Below the pieces are notes generated by a model, which worked only from the letters and a program-made list of their open reading frames with translations, made no database searches and was not told the origin of the DNA. Positions 1 to 5,882 of a DNA stretch of 8,719 nucleotides are shown one piece after another (the first letter of the stretch is position 1; the number at the start of each line of letters is the position of its first letter). Origin of the DNA: Actinomycetes bacterium (GTDB lineage Bacteria; Actinomycetota; Actinomycetes; Propionibacteriales; Nocardioidaceae). The position numbers and the translations under genes are program-made. Location: positions 1 to 8,719 of the forward strand of contig JAEZEJ010000069.1 in assembly GCA_023417775.1 (NCBI GenBank), written 5' to 3'.

Positions 1-1529
1 CGGTCGCCGATGACGATCGCCTCCTTGATGTACGGCGAGGACTTCAGGCTGTTCTCGATCTCACTCGGGGAGATGTTCTTGCCGCCCGCGGTGATGATGA
101 TGTCCTTGATCCGGTCGGTGATCTTCAGATGCGTCCCGTCGACCCACTCGCCGACATCGCCGGTGTGCAGCCAGCCGTCCTCGGTGATGGTCTTCGCGGT
201 GGCCTCCGGGTTGTTCCAGTAGCCGGCGAAGGTGCCCGGATGCCGGGTGAGGATCTCGCCGGTCTCCGCATCGAGGCGGACCTCGGTCCCCTCCTGCGGC
301 TCGCCGACGGTGCCGACCTTGATCCGCCCGGCGCGATTGGCGGTCGCGATCGCGCTGTTCTCGGTCATGCCGTAGACCTCGTGCATCGGCACGCCGATGC
401 CCATGAAGAACTCCAGCACCTCGGGGGCGATCGGCGCGGCACCCGAGGCCGCATAGCGGGTCTTGCCCAGGCCGAGCCGTTCGCGCAGCGGGCGATAGAG
501 GAAGACCCAGCCGACGGCATAGGCCAGCCGGGTCGCGACGGTGTGCTTGCCGTCGTTCTCGACCAGCTGCCGCCCGATCCACCGCGAGACCTTCATCCAC
601 AGTCCGAAGTTGAGCTTCTTGAGCCGACTGGCTCCGCTCATCCGGATGTGCACGCCGGCCGCGATCTTCTCCCAGATCCGTGGGACGCCGAAGACGATGG
701 TCGGCTGCACCTCGCGCAGGGCAACCTGCACGGTCTCGATCGATTCGGCGAAGTTGACCTGCGTGCCCACCGCGGCGTTGAACCAGGTGGTGAACACCCG
801 CTCGGCCACATGGCACAGCGGGAGATAGGAGACGATCAGGTCCTTGTCGCTCGCCGGCGGATCGACGAAGGCCCCGTGCTGGGCCAGGGTCTCCACGACG
901 AACTCGATATTGGCGATCGTCAGCATCGCGCCCTTGGGCGGCCCGGTCGTGCCCGAGGTGTAGACGAGGGTCGCGATATCGCCCGGCCCCGCGGACTCGG
1001 CGCGCTCGTCGACGGCGCCGGGGTGCTCGCGACGATGCTCGGCGCCTCGTTCGAGCAGCTCGGACCAGGACAGCAGCCGGGGATCGTCATAGCGACCGGC
1101 GATGCCGCGCGGCTCGATGTAGACCAGATGGCGCAGCTCGGGCAGTTCGTCGATGACCTCCAGGGCCTTGTCCAGCTGCTCCTGGTCCTCGGCGATGAGC
1201 ACCGAGGTGCCGGAGTCGCGCAGCACGTGCAGGACCTCGGCGGCCGGATTGGTCGGGTACAGGCCGACGGTGATGGCGCGCACCGCGTTGATGCCGATAT
1301 CGCTGAACAGCCACTCGCACCGGTTCTCGCTGTGGACGCCGATGCGATCGCCGGGCCCGACGCCGAGGGCGAGCAGTCCGTGGCCCACCAGGGTGGCCTG
1401 CTCCCAGTAGTCGGCCCAGGTGATCTGATCCCAGAGCCCGAGGTTCTTCTCGCGCATGGCGACCTTGTCCGGCGTGGTGCGGGCGTGGTCCCGGATCCGC
1501 AGGGGCAGGGTGTCGTTCCGCTCGCTCAC
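1..1529 (-). CDS. Long-chain acyl-CoA synthetase (AMP-binding, FadD-like), 3' end cut by window
   Basis: This gene encodes an adenylate-forming ligase that activates a carboxylic acid, most likely a long-chain fatty acid, with ATP and CoA to give acyl-CoA. About 509 residues are visible; FadD relatives are near 600, so roughly 90-100 C-terminal residues lie beyond position 1. The start is GTG at 1529 (VSERNDTLPL). It overlaps the stop of the LivG-type gene as GTGA, with a strong GGAGG-rich Shine-Dalgarno just upstream. Visible motifs are the AMP-binding P-loop YTSGTTGPPKGAML (from Tyr190), YGMTE (from Tyr386), WLHTGD (Trp453-Asp458), DRIKD (from Asp472) and the hinge-proximal GGKN (482-485). 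All are intact. Its place inside a HAAT-type ABC transporter operon suggests that imported acid is activated on entry. Exact chain length and substrate cannot be read from the sequence. The broad family call is secure; substrate is inference. Confidence 0.93.
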   Translation of the reverse strand, partial: MSERNDTLPLRIRDHARTTPDKVAMREKNLGLWDQITWADYWEQATLVGHGLLALGVGPGDRIGVHSENRCEWLFSDIGINAVRAITVGLYPTNPAAEVLHVLRDSGTSVLIAEDQEQLDKALEVIDELPELRHLVYIEPRGIAGRYDDPRLLSWSELLERGAEHRREHPGAVDERAESAGPGDIATLVYTSGTTGPPKGAMLTIANIEFVVETLAQHGAFVDPPASDKDLIVSYLPLCHVAERVFTTWFNAAVGTQVNFAESIETVQVALREVQPTIVFGVPRIWEKIAAGVHIRMSGASRLKKLNFGLWMKVSRWIGRQLVENDGKHTVATRLAYAVGWVFLYRPLRERLGLGKTRYAASGAAPIAPEVLEFFMGIGVPMHEVYGMTENSAIATANRAGRIKVGTVGEPQEGTEVRLDAETGEILTRHPGTFAGYWNNPEATAKTITEDGWLHTGDVGEWVDGTHLKITDRIKDIIITAGGKNISPSEIENSLKSSPYIKEAIVIGD

Positions 1530-2329
1530 GAGACCTCCTCCTCGACGATGTCCTCGTCGCCCGCGCCCAGATAGGCCCGGATGACATCGGGGTGGCGTTG
1601 CACCTCGGCGGGGGTGCCGAGGGCGATGGGGGTGCCGAAGTCCATCGCCATGACCCGGTCGGCGAGGTCCATGACCAGGCCCATGTCGTGCTCGACGAGG
1701 ATCATCGGGATCTTCAGCTCGTCGCGGATGTCGAGGATGAACCGGGCCATGTCCTCGGTCTCCTCGCCGTTCATGCCGGCCACGGGCTCGTCGAGCAGCA
1801 GCAGCCGCGGTTCCATCGCGAGGGCGCGGCCGAGCTCGATCCGCTTCTGCACGCCGTAGGGCAGCATGCCGACGGGGAGCTCGCGATAGCCCTCGATCTC
1901 GAGGAAGTCGATGATCTCCTCGACGCGCCGCCGGTTGGCGACCTCCTGGCGCTGGGCCCGGCCCACCCAGGCGACGGCCGACAGCCAGCCGTAGCCGAGA
2001 TGGTGGTGGCGCCCGAGCATCAGATTGTCGACGACATTGAGGTTCTCGAAGAGCTCGATGTTCTGGAAGGTGCGGGCGAGCCCGCGGGCCGCGATCCGGT
2101 GCGGGCGCTCGCCGAGGATCGAGGTGCCGTCGAAGCGCACATCACCGACCTGGGGGCGGTAGACGCCCGAGAGGACATTGAAGATCGAGGTCTTGCCGGC
2201 CCCATTGGGGCCGATGATCGCGAACAGCTCGTGTCCCTGGATGTCGAAGGAGACGCCGCGCAGGGCCTTGACCCCGGCGAAGCTGAGCTCGACATCCTCG
2301 ACCGAGCAGATGATGTCTCGCTCGCTCAT
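1526..2329 (-). CDS. livG: LivG-type ABC transporter ATP-binding protein
   Basis: This is one of two cytoplasmic ATPases of a hydrophobic/branched-chain amino acid (HAAT) family importer. The 267-residue length is usual for LivG. Motifs in order are Walker A GPNGAGKT (40-47), Q-loop Gln89 in RTFQN, a family-type signature LPYGVQKRIELGRAL in place of LSGGQ (156-170), Walker B LLLLDEP (Asp180, Glu181), and the switch histidine in LVEHD (His214). The C-terminus HPDVIRAYLG is typical of LivG. The ATG has only a weak Shine-Dalgarno. It overlaps the stop of a small ORF as ATGA, so translation is probably coupled. The stop overlaps the acyl-CoA synthetase start. The pairing with a synthetase gene suggests the cargo is a fatty or other carboxylic acid rather than an amino acid, but the ATPase itself says nothing about substrate. 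The symbol denotes family, not proven substrate. Confidence 0.93.
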   Translation of the reverse strand: MSERDIICSVEDVELSFAGVKALRGVSFDIQGHELFAIIGPNGAGKTSIFNVLSGVYRPQVGDVRFDGTSILGERPHRIAARGLARTFQNIELFENLNVVDNLMLGRHHHLGYGWLSAVAWVGRAQRQEVANRRRVEEIIDFLEIEGYRELPVGMLPYGVQKRIELGRALAMEPRLLLLDEPVAGMNGEETEDMARFILDIRDELKIPMILVEHDMGLVMDLADRVMAMDFGTPIALGTPAEVQRHPDVIRAYLGAGDEDIVEEEVS

Positions 2330-2430
2330 GCCGTCACCGCCCTTCGGACCGAGATGTGCTCCCGATGTGTCGACGAAGAGGCCGTCCGGTCAACGGATAC
2401 CCAGCAAATCTCGGTTCTCCGCTCGCTCAT
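2326..2430 (-). CDS. Possible 34-residue peptide bridging the two ABC ATPase genes
   Basis: An ATG at 2430-2428 overlaps the livF-type stop as ATGA. The frame stays open for 34 codons and its TGA overlaps the livG-type ATG, again as ATGA. The product begins MSERRTEICW and is basic, with no membrane segment. It matches no family I recognise. Its first residues resemble LivG's own start (MSERDIICSV), so it may descend from a partial duplication of the livG 5' end. Codon use argues against a long-selected protein: about 9 of 34 third positions are A/T (AGA, ATT, GTA, GTT, TCT, ACA and others), far more than in the neighbours, and its Shine-Dalgarno is weak. It may serve mainly as a translated bridge carrying ribosomes from livF to livG. 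It could also be a chance open frame. Confidence 0.3.
   Translation of the reverse strand: MSERRTEICWVSVDRTASSSTHREHISVRRAVTA
2365..2393 (-). promoter_or_regulatory. Possible internal promoter before livG
   Basis: On the minus strand a TTGACC box (2388-2393) is followed after exactly 17 bases by ACACAT (2365-2370), about 36 bases before the livG ATG. The -35 is good but the -10 is poor. The surrounding sequence is locally less GC-rich than the genes. This is weak evidence for an internal start. Confidence 0.18.
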
Positions 2431-3209
2431 GACAGCCACCGCTTCCTGCGCTTGTAGTGCTTGAGGTCGCGATAGGAGGTCGCGAGCTCGCCGCGTCCGA
2501 GGTAGAAGTCGCGGATATCGCTGTCCTGCAGCAGGGCGCTCGCCGGCTGGTCCATGACGATCTTGCCGTGCTCCATGACGTAGCCGTGGCTGGCGATCGA
2601 GAGCGCCATCATCGCGTTCTGCTCGACGAGCAGCACGGTCGTGCCGCGTTCCTCGTTGATCTGGACGATGATGTCCTTGATCTGGCTGACGATGCGTGGC
2701 GCGAGACCGAGGCTCGGCTCGTCCAGCAGCACGATGTCGGGCTGAGCCACGAGGGCGCGTCCCATCGCGAGCATCTGCTGCTCGCCTCCGGACAGGTAGC
2801 CCGCGGTGCGCTTGCGCCGTTCCTTCAGCACGGGGAAGAGCTCGTAGATCTCCTCGATGCTCTCGTTCAGTCCGCCGCGCCGGGTGTGCCCTCCGACCCG
2901 GAGGTTCTCCTCGACGGTGAACTCACCGAAGACCCGACGTCCCTCCAGGACCTGTCCGAGCCCGGCGGCGACGATCCGCGGCGCGTTCCAGCGCTGGATC
3001 GGCTTCTCGTCGAGCAGGATCTGACCCTTGGTGATCTCGCCATCGTGGATGTCCAGCAGACCCGACAGTGCCCGCAGCAAGGTCGTCTTGCCGGCGCCGT
3101 TGGCACCGAGCAGCGCGACGATCTGCCCACGGGGCACGTTCAGGCTGACGCCGCGCAGCACGAGGACGACGTCGTTGTAGACGACTTCCAGGTTCTTGAC
3201 GCTCAGCAC
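2427..3209 (-). CDS. livF: LivF-type ABC transporter ATP-binding protein
   Basis: This is the second ATPase of the HAAT-family importer and is expected to pair with the LivG-type protein on the inner face of the membrane. I chose GTG at 3209 (VLSVKNLEVVY), giving 260 residues. A strong GGAGGGGG Shine-Dalgarno lies 8-9 bases upstream and LivF proteins begin at this point. An ATG 45 bases further up would add a non-homologous basic stretch. Motifs are Walker A GANGAGKT (35-42), Q-loop Gln86, signature LSGGE (139-143), Walker B VLLDEP (Asp163, Glu164) and VEQN (Gln197 at the switch position, as is normal in LivF rather than a defect). It is the first gene of the minus-strand operon and is transcribed away from tetR. 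The stop overlaps a small ORF. Permease and binding-protein genes are not visible and are expected left of the window. Confidence 0.94.
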   Translation of the reverse strand: MLSVKNLEVVYNDVVLVLRGVSLNVPRGQIVALLGANGAGKTTLLRALSGLLDIHDGEITKGQILLDEKPIQRWNAPRIVAAGLGQVLEGRRVFGEFTVEENLRVGGHTRRGGLNESIEEIYELFPVLKERRKRTAGYLSGGEQQMLAMGRALVAQPDIVLLDEPSLGLAPRIVSQIKDIIVQINEERGTTVLLVEQNAMMALSIASHGYVMEHGKIVMDQPASALLQDSDIRDFYLGRGELATSYRDLKHYKRRKRWLS

Positions 3210-3327
3210 GTGGTGACTCCCCCTCCTCCTTGGTTGCGGATGATCCTGGCACACGGGTGTGAGTCACGTCACGAACTTTATGCAGATGTAGTGAAACTTT
3301 TTCTGTCGAGGAGTAGGTTGACTGCCC
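3210..3327. promoter_or_regulatory. Divergent livF/tetR promoter region
   Basis: This 118-base region separates two divergently transcribed starts, the usual place for a TetR-family operator. It contains an A/T-richer stretch (about 3274-3305, including a repeated AACTTT) that stands out from the GC-rich genes and probably holds the promoters. I could not assign convincing -35/-10 pairs. The CRP/GlxR-like palindrome at 3258-3273 is listed separately. The TetR operator is inferred to lie here, and no single palindrome other than the CRP-like one is compelling. Confidence 0.5.
3258..3273. promoter_or_regulatory. CRP/GlxR-like binding site between livF and tetR
   Basis: The sequence is TGTGA-GTCACG-TCACG. 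It matches the cAMP-receptor consensus TGTGA-N6-TCACA at 9 of 10 defined bases. In Mycobacteriales, GlxR/CRP proteins bind this pattern upstream of carbon-source uptake and catabolism genes. It lies 49 bases upstream of the livF start codon and 55 upstream of tetR. It could serve either gene, or could overlap the TetR operator. The match is seen; the function is inferred. Confidence 0.45.
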
Positions 3328-3963
3328 ATGAGCGCCTCGCGGCAGACCGATGGGAGGGCTCGACGCTCCGAGCGCACCCGTGCGGCGATCGTCGAGGCCC
3401 ATGTGCGACTCCTACGGGAGGGCACGTTGAAGCCGAGCGCCAAGGCGATCGCCGAGGCGGCGGGTGTCTCGGCGCGGACGCTGTGGCTGACCTTCGGTGA
3501 TATGGAGAGCCTCTTCGCCGCGACGGTGGCCTACTGGTTCGCCTCCGACGACGCCCTGGCCGTCGTCATCGACCCCGAGGCGGCATTGGAGGAGCGGATC
3601 GCCCGATTCTGTACCGCTCGTGCTCGGCGGCTGACCAATATCGCACCGGCAGCGCGGGCGGCACAGCTCATGGAGGCCTCCTCCTCGACCCTGCGTGGCA
3701 GCCGCCGTCGGCACATCGAGAATGTCAGGGCGGAGATCGTGGAGGTCTTCGCCACCGAGATCTCGGTCTCGGCGGCTCCCGAGACGCTATGCGATGCGCT
3801 GCTCGCATCGAGCAGCTGGAATTCCTGGTCGATCCTGCACGATGACCTCGGCCGCACCGATGAGGAGTGCGAGTCCGCGATGCGTCACGCGCTCACGGCC
3901 CTTCTGTCCGGTCACGCTGAGCCTGGATCCGCCGATCTGGAGGGTGGAGTGCCACGCCTTTGA
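3328..3963 (+). CDS. TetR/AcrR-family transcriptional regulator
   Basis: This is a one-component DNA-binding repressor, 211 residues, in the usual size range. An N-terminal helix (about 14-31, SERTRAAIVEAHVRLLREG) is followed by the helix-turn-helix AIAEAAGVSARTLWLTFGD (40-58). The LWLTFGDMESLF segment matches the family's YxHFxxKxxLF landmark. The C-terminal part (about 70-200) is helical and variable, as expected for the ligand-binding and dimer domain. The start is ATG at 3328 with a modest upstream GAGGAG. The gene is divergent from the livF-livG-acyl-CoA synthetase operon, so it most likely represses that operon and its own gene, and is probably released by an acid or acyl-CoA linked to the pathway. 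The ligand is unknown. The gene converges on ppgK. Confidence 0.9.
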   Translation: MSASRQTDGRARRSERTRAAIVEAHVRLLREGTLKPSAKAIAEAAGVSARTLWLTFGDMESLFAATVAYWFASDDALAVVIDPEAALEERIARFCTARARRLTNIAPAARAAQLMEASSSTLRGSRRRHIENVRAEIVEVFATEISVSAAPETLCDALLASSSWNSWSILHDDLGRTDEECESAMRHALTALLSGHAEPGSADLEGGVPRL

Positions 3964-3989
3964 GCCAGGTCGTCGAGGATGTCGCACGC

Positions 3990-4009
3990 CGAGCGGCGGA
4001 TGCGGCTCG
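3990..4009. terminator. Weak hairpin between convergent tetR and ppgK
   Basis: In the 80 bases between the two convergent stops, CGAGC (3990-3994) pairs with GCTCG (4005-4009). Two more pairs form inside around a G-G mismatch and a GGAT loop. There is no T-tract on either side. It could act as a poor bidirectional terminator. It is the only candidate I see there, and GC-rich DNA forms such stems by chance. Confidence 0.18.
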
Positions 4010-4043
4010 TCGTCGTATCGCTCGTCACCGGGACAGCAGGTGC

Positions 4044-4790
4044 TCAGGCCTCGTCCTGGGCGAGCGCCGCGGCACCGATGATGCCGGCATTGTTGCGCAG
4101 ATCGGCGGGGATCATCTCGGTGCGCACGTCGATGAGCGGCATGAAGGCCTCGTAGTTCTTGCTCACGCCGCCGCCGACGATGAACAGATCGGGTGAGAAC
4201 AGCCGCTCGAGGTGCCGGAAGTAGTGGTGGAGCCTCTTGGCCCACTGGGTCCAGCTGAGGTTCTCCCGCTCGCGGGCGCTGGTCGCGGCATAGTGCTCCG
4301 CGTCGTCGCCGTGCAGTTCCAGATGGCCGAGCTCGGTATTGGGCACGAGGGTGCCGTCGACGATGAGCGCCGAGCCGATGCCCGTCCCGAGGGTGATGAC
4401 CAGGATGATGCCGTCGCGCCCGCGGGCCGCGCCATAGCGTGCCTCGGCGACTCCCGCGGCATCGGCGTCGTTGACGACGTGGACCGGATGTCCCAGCCGC
4501 TCGGTGAAGAGGGCGTCGACATCGGTGTCGATCCAGCTCTTGTCGATATTGGCCGCCGAGCGGGCGACCCCGCGCTGGACGACGGCGGGGATGGCCACAC
4601 CCGTGACGGCGGGCAGTGTCAGATCCGGGTAGGACCCGATGATCTGCTCGGTGACATCGGCGAGCGCCTCCGGGGTCGACGTCTTCGGTGTCGCGAAGCG
4701 AGTGCGATTGCTGGCGAGGGACCCGCTGTCCAGGTCCACGGGCGCACCCTTGGTGCCGGTCCCGCCGATATCGATGCCGAAGCCGATCAT
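4044..4790 (-). CDS. ppgK: Polyphosphate glucokinase (ROK family)
   Basis: The enzyme phosphorylates glucose to glucose-6-phosphate using inorganic polyphosphate (and usually ATP) as donor, and feeds cytosolic glycolysis. It has 248 residues, close to actinobacterial PPGKs. Visible motifs are the phosphate-binding loop DIGGTGTKG (Asp7-Gly15), the catalytic aspartate in VVNDADAAG (Asp108), a second phosphate loop TLGTGIGSA (133-141), and the PPGK-type stretch NTELGHLELHGDD (151-163) with Glu153 and His156 at sugar-contact positions. It also has SPDLFIVGGGVSK (199-211). It lacks the CxCGxxGC zinc motif of ordinary ROK glucokinases, which fits PPGK. The start is ATG at 4790. No Shine-Dalgarno is seen, but a TAGACT -10 box lies exactly 6 bases upstream, suggesting a leaderless mRNA. 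It is divergent from the DUF808 gene and shows no functional link to its neighbours. Confidence 0.93.
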   Translation of the reverse strand: MIGFGIDIGGTGTKGAPVDLDSGSLASNRTRFATPKTSTPEALADVTEQIIGSYPDLTLPAVTGVAIPAVVQRGVARSAANIDKSWIDTDVDALFTERLGHPVHVVNDADAAGVAEARYGAARGRDGIILVITLGTGIGSALIVDGTLVPNTELGHLELHGDDAEHYAATSARERENLSWTQWAKRLHHYFRHLERLFSPDLFIVGGGVSKNYEAFMPLIDVRTEMIPADLRNNAGIIGAAALAQDEA

Positions 4791-4796
4791 GCGCCG

Positions 4797-4802
4797 AGTC
4801 TA
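4797..4802 (-). promoter_or_regulatory. Leaderless-type -10 box for ppgK
   Basis: TAGACT on the minus strand fits the actinobacterial TANNNT -10 pattern. Six bases separate it from the ATG at 4790, so transcription would begin at or next to the start codon. The absence of any Shine-Dalgarno supports this. No good -35 is visible. Confidence 0.45.
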
Positions 4803-4829
4803 GTGCGCGCCCTCTCCTCCCGGCTCGCC

Positions 4830-4835
4830 TACGCT
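4830..4835 (+). promoter_or_regulatory. Possible -10 box for the DUF808 gene/leader ORF
   Basis: TACGCT fits TANNNT and lies exactly 6 bases before a GTG at 4842, the geometry of a leaderless transcript. It would drive the leader ORF and the DUF808 gene behind it. The box is short, and a chance match is possible. Confidence 0.3.
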
Positions 4836-4841
4836 GAGCCC

Positions 4842-4862
4842 GTGAGCGGAGTGCGACAGTGA
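4842..4862 (+). CDS. Possible 6-codon leader peptide before the DUF808 gene
   Basis: GTG at 4842 opens a frame of six codons (VSGVRQ). Its TGA at 4860-4862 overlaps the GTG start of the DUF808 gene as GTGA. The two frames differ. If the TACGCT box upstream is a real -10, this would be a leaderless mini-ORF that delivers terminating ribosomes to the downstream start. It is too short to judge by content. Confidence 0.2.
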   Translation: MSGVRQ

Positions 4863-5776
4863 GCGGCGGACTGGCGGCGCTGCTCGACGATGTCGCCGCG
4901 CTCGCCCGACTCGCTGCAGCCTCGGTGGACGATATCGGTACAGCGGCCGGTCGTGCGAGTGCCAAGGCCGCGGGGGTGATCGTCGACGATGCGGCGGTGA
5001 CCCCGCGTTACGTCCACGGACTCGACCCGCGGCGGGAGCTGTCGGTCATCGGCCGGATCGCCAAGGGGTCGCTGCGCAACAAGCTGATCATCATCCTCCC
5101 GGCGCTGTTGCTGTTGAGCGAGTTCCTTCCATGGCTGCTGGCCCCTCTGCTGATGGTCGGCGGTGCGTATCTGTGCTTCGAGGGGGCCGAGAAGCTGTGG
5201 GAGAAGATTCGCGGTGAGAGCCATGAGGAGGCGCCGCGGACGCAGCAGGGGAGGAACGCCGAGGACGCCGTGGTGTCCTCGGCGGTGCGGACCGATTTCA
5301 TCCTCTCGGCGGAGATCATGGTGATCGCGCTCAACGAGGTGGTCTCCGAACCGCTGTTCGCGCGGGCGATCATCCTGGCGGTGGTGGGCGTGGCGATCAC
5401 CGCGCTGGTCTACGGGGTGGTCGCGGTGATCGTGCGGATGGACGATATCGGCGTGGCCCTCGCGGAGCGGTCGTCGCTCCTCGCCCGTCGGCTCGGGCGT
5501 GGTCTGGTGAAGGCGATGCCGTGGGTGATGACGACCCTCGCGACGGTCGGTGTCGCCGCCATGCTCTGGGTCGGCGGACACATCCTGCTGGTGGGGACGG
5601 ACGAGCTCGGCTGGCACGGCTTGTACGCGCTCGTCCATCACCTCGAGCCCGCGCATGAGGTGGCGGCCTGGCTCGTCAATACCGGGGCCTCGGCGCTCCT
5701 GGGCCTGCTGGTCGGCGCGGTCATCGTCGCCGGGTGGCGGCTCGTGGGGATGGCACGTCGAGACGATCACACGTGA
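4859..5776 (+). CDS. DUF808 / YedI-family integral membrane protein
   Basis: This is a 305-residue inner-membrane protein of the DUF808 family (E. coli YedI is the familiar member). Its biochemical role is not established. The soluble N-terminus GLAALLDDVAALARL (4-18) and the VDDAAVTP segment (42-49) are family landmarks. They are followed by GRIAKGSLRNK (65-75), hydrophobic segments near 76-106, 168-193, 218-247 and 267-296, a charged loop (about 110-140), and the conserved VRTDFILSAEI (143-153). The start is GTG at 4859 with GGAG seven bases upstream, which aligns with the YedI N-terminus. The gene is divergent from ppgK. Its stop falls inside a CRP/GlxR-like palindrome that belongs to the next operon's upstream region. 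Family membership is secure from motif order; function is unknown. Confidence 0.9.
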   Translation: MSGGLAALLDDVAALARLAAASVDDIGTAAGRASAKAAGVIVDDAAVTPRYVHGLDPRRELSVIGRIAKGSLRNKLIIILPALLLLSEFLPWLLAPLLMVGGAYLCFEGAEKLWEKIRGESHEEAPRTQQGRNAEDAVVSSAVRTDFILSAEIMVIALNEVVSEPLFARAIILAVVGVAITALVYGVVAVIVRMDDIGVALAERSSLLARRLGRGLVKAMPWVMTTLATVGVAAMLWVGGHILLVGTDELGWHGLYALVHHLEPAHEVAAWLVNTGASALLGLLVGAVIVAGWRLVGMARRDDHT

Positions 5777-5787
5777 GTTAGATCACA
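5772..5787. promoter_or_regulatory. CRP/GlxR-like binding site upstream of the SipW operon
   Basis: The sequence is CGTGA-GTTAGA-TCACA. It matches TGTGA-N6-TCACA at 9 of 10 defined bases and overlaps the DUF808 stop codon. It begins an A/T-rich stretch that is the only plausible promoter region for the five-gene operon. Candidate -10 boxes follow at 5788-5793 (TAATCT) and 5796-5801 (TATCTT). With the latter, the site would cover the -35 region, which fits repression or class II activation. Function is inferred. Confidence 0.45.
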
Positions 5788-5882
5788 TAATCTCTTATCT
5801 TCTACCGGAGGATGCGCTCCAATAGTGCGACAGGAGCCGACCGTCCGGTTGAGTCTCCGCCTGCGAGACCGGGAGAGATGAC
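5777..5882 (+). promoter_or_regulatory. Promoter and 5' leader of the SipW operon
   Basis: This is a 106-base gap with an A/T-rich first part (5777-5804) carrying TANNNT boxes TAATCT and TATCTT. A GC-rich leader follows. In the leader, GTCTC (5853-5857) pairs with GAGAC (5865-5869) around a 7-base loop, just before the Shine-Dalgarno GGGAGAG (5871-5877) that serves the ATG at 5883. The same TCTCC (5854-5858) could pair instead with GGAGA inside the Shine-Dalgarno (5872-5876), so two mutually exclusive folds are possible. Confidence 0.4.

Noticed and set aside
90..104. GATGATGATG short tandem repeat
   Set aside because: It encodes the ordinary Ile-Ile-Ile stretch (DIIITAGGKN) of the acyl-CoA synthetase and shows no expansion.
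129..1574. 481-codon plus-strand open frame opposite the acyl-CoA synthetase
   Set aside because: It lies antisense to a gene with intact AMP-binding motifs. Its product is low-complexity Gly/Asp/Arg-rich, typical of the complementary frame in GC-rich DNA.
3210..3254. Upstream ATG extension of the livF-type gene
   Set aside because: It adds a non-homologous basic tail. The GTG at 3209 has an excellent Shine-Dalgarno and begins where LivF proteins begin.
3787..4965. 392-codon minus-strand open frame over ppgK and tetR
   Set aside because: It is an Arg/Gly-rich shadow. The ppgK frame it overlaps has full enzyme motifs, and this frame crosses the DUF808 and tetR coding regions with no recognisable domain.
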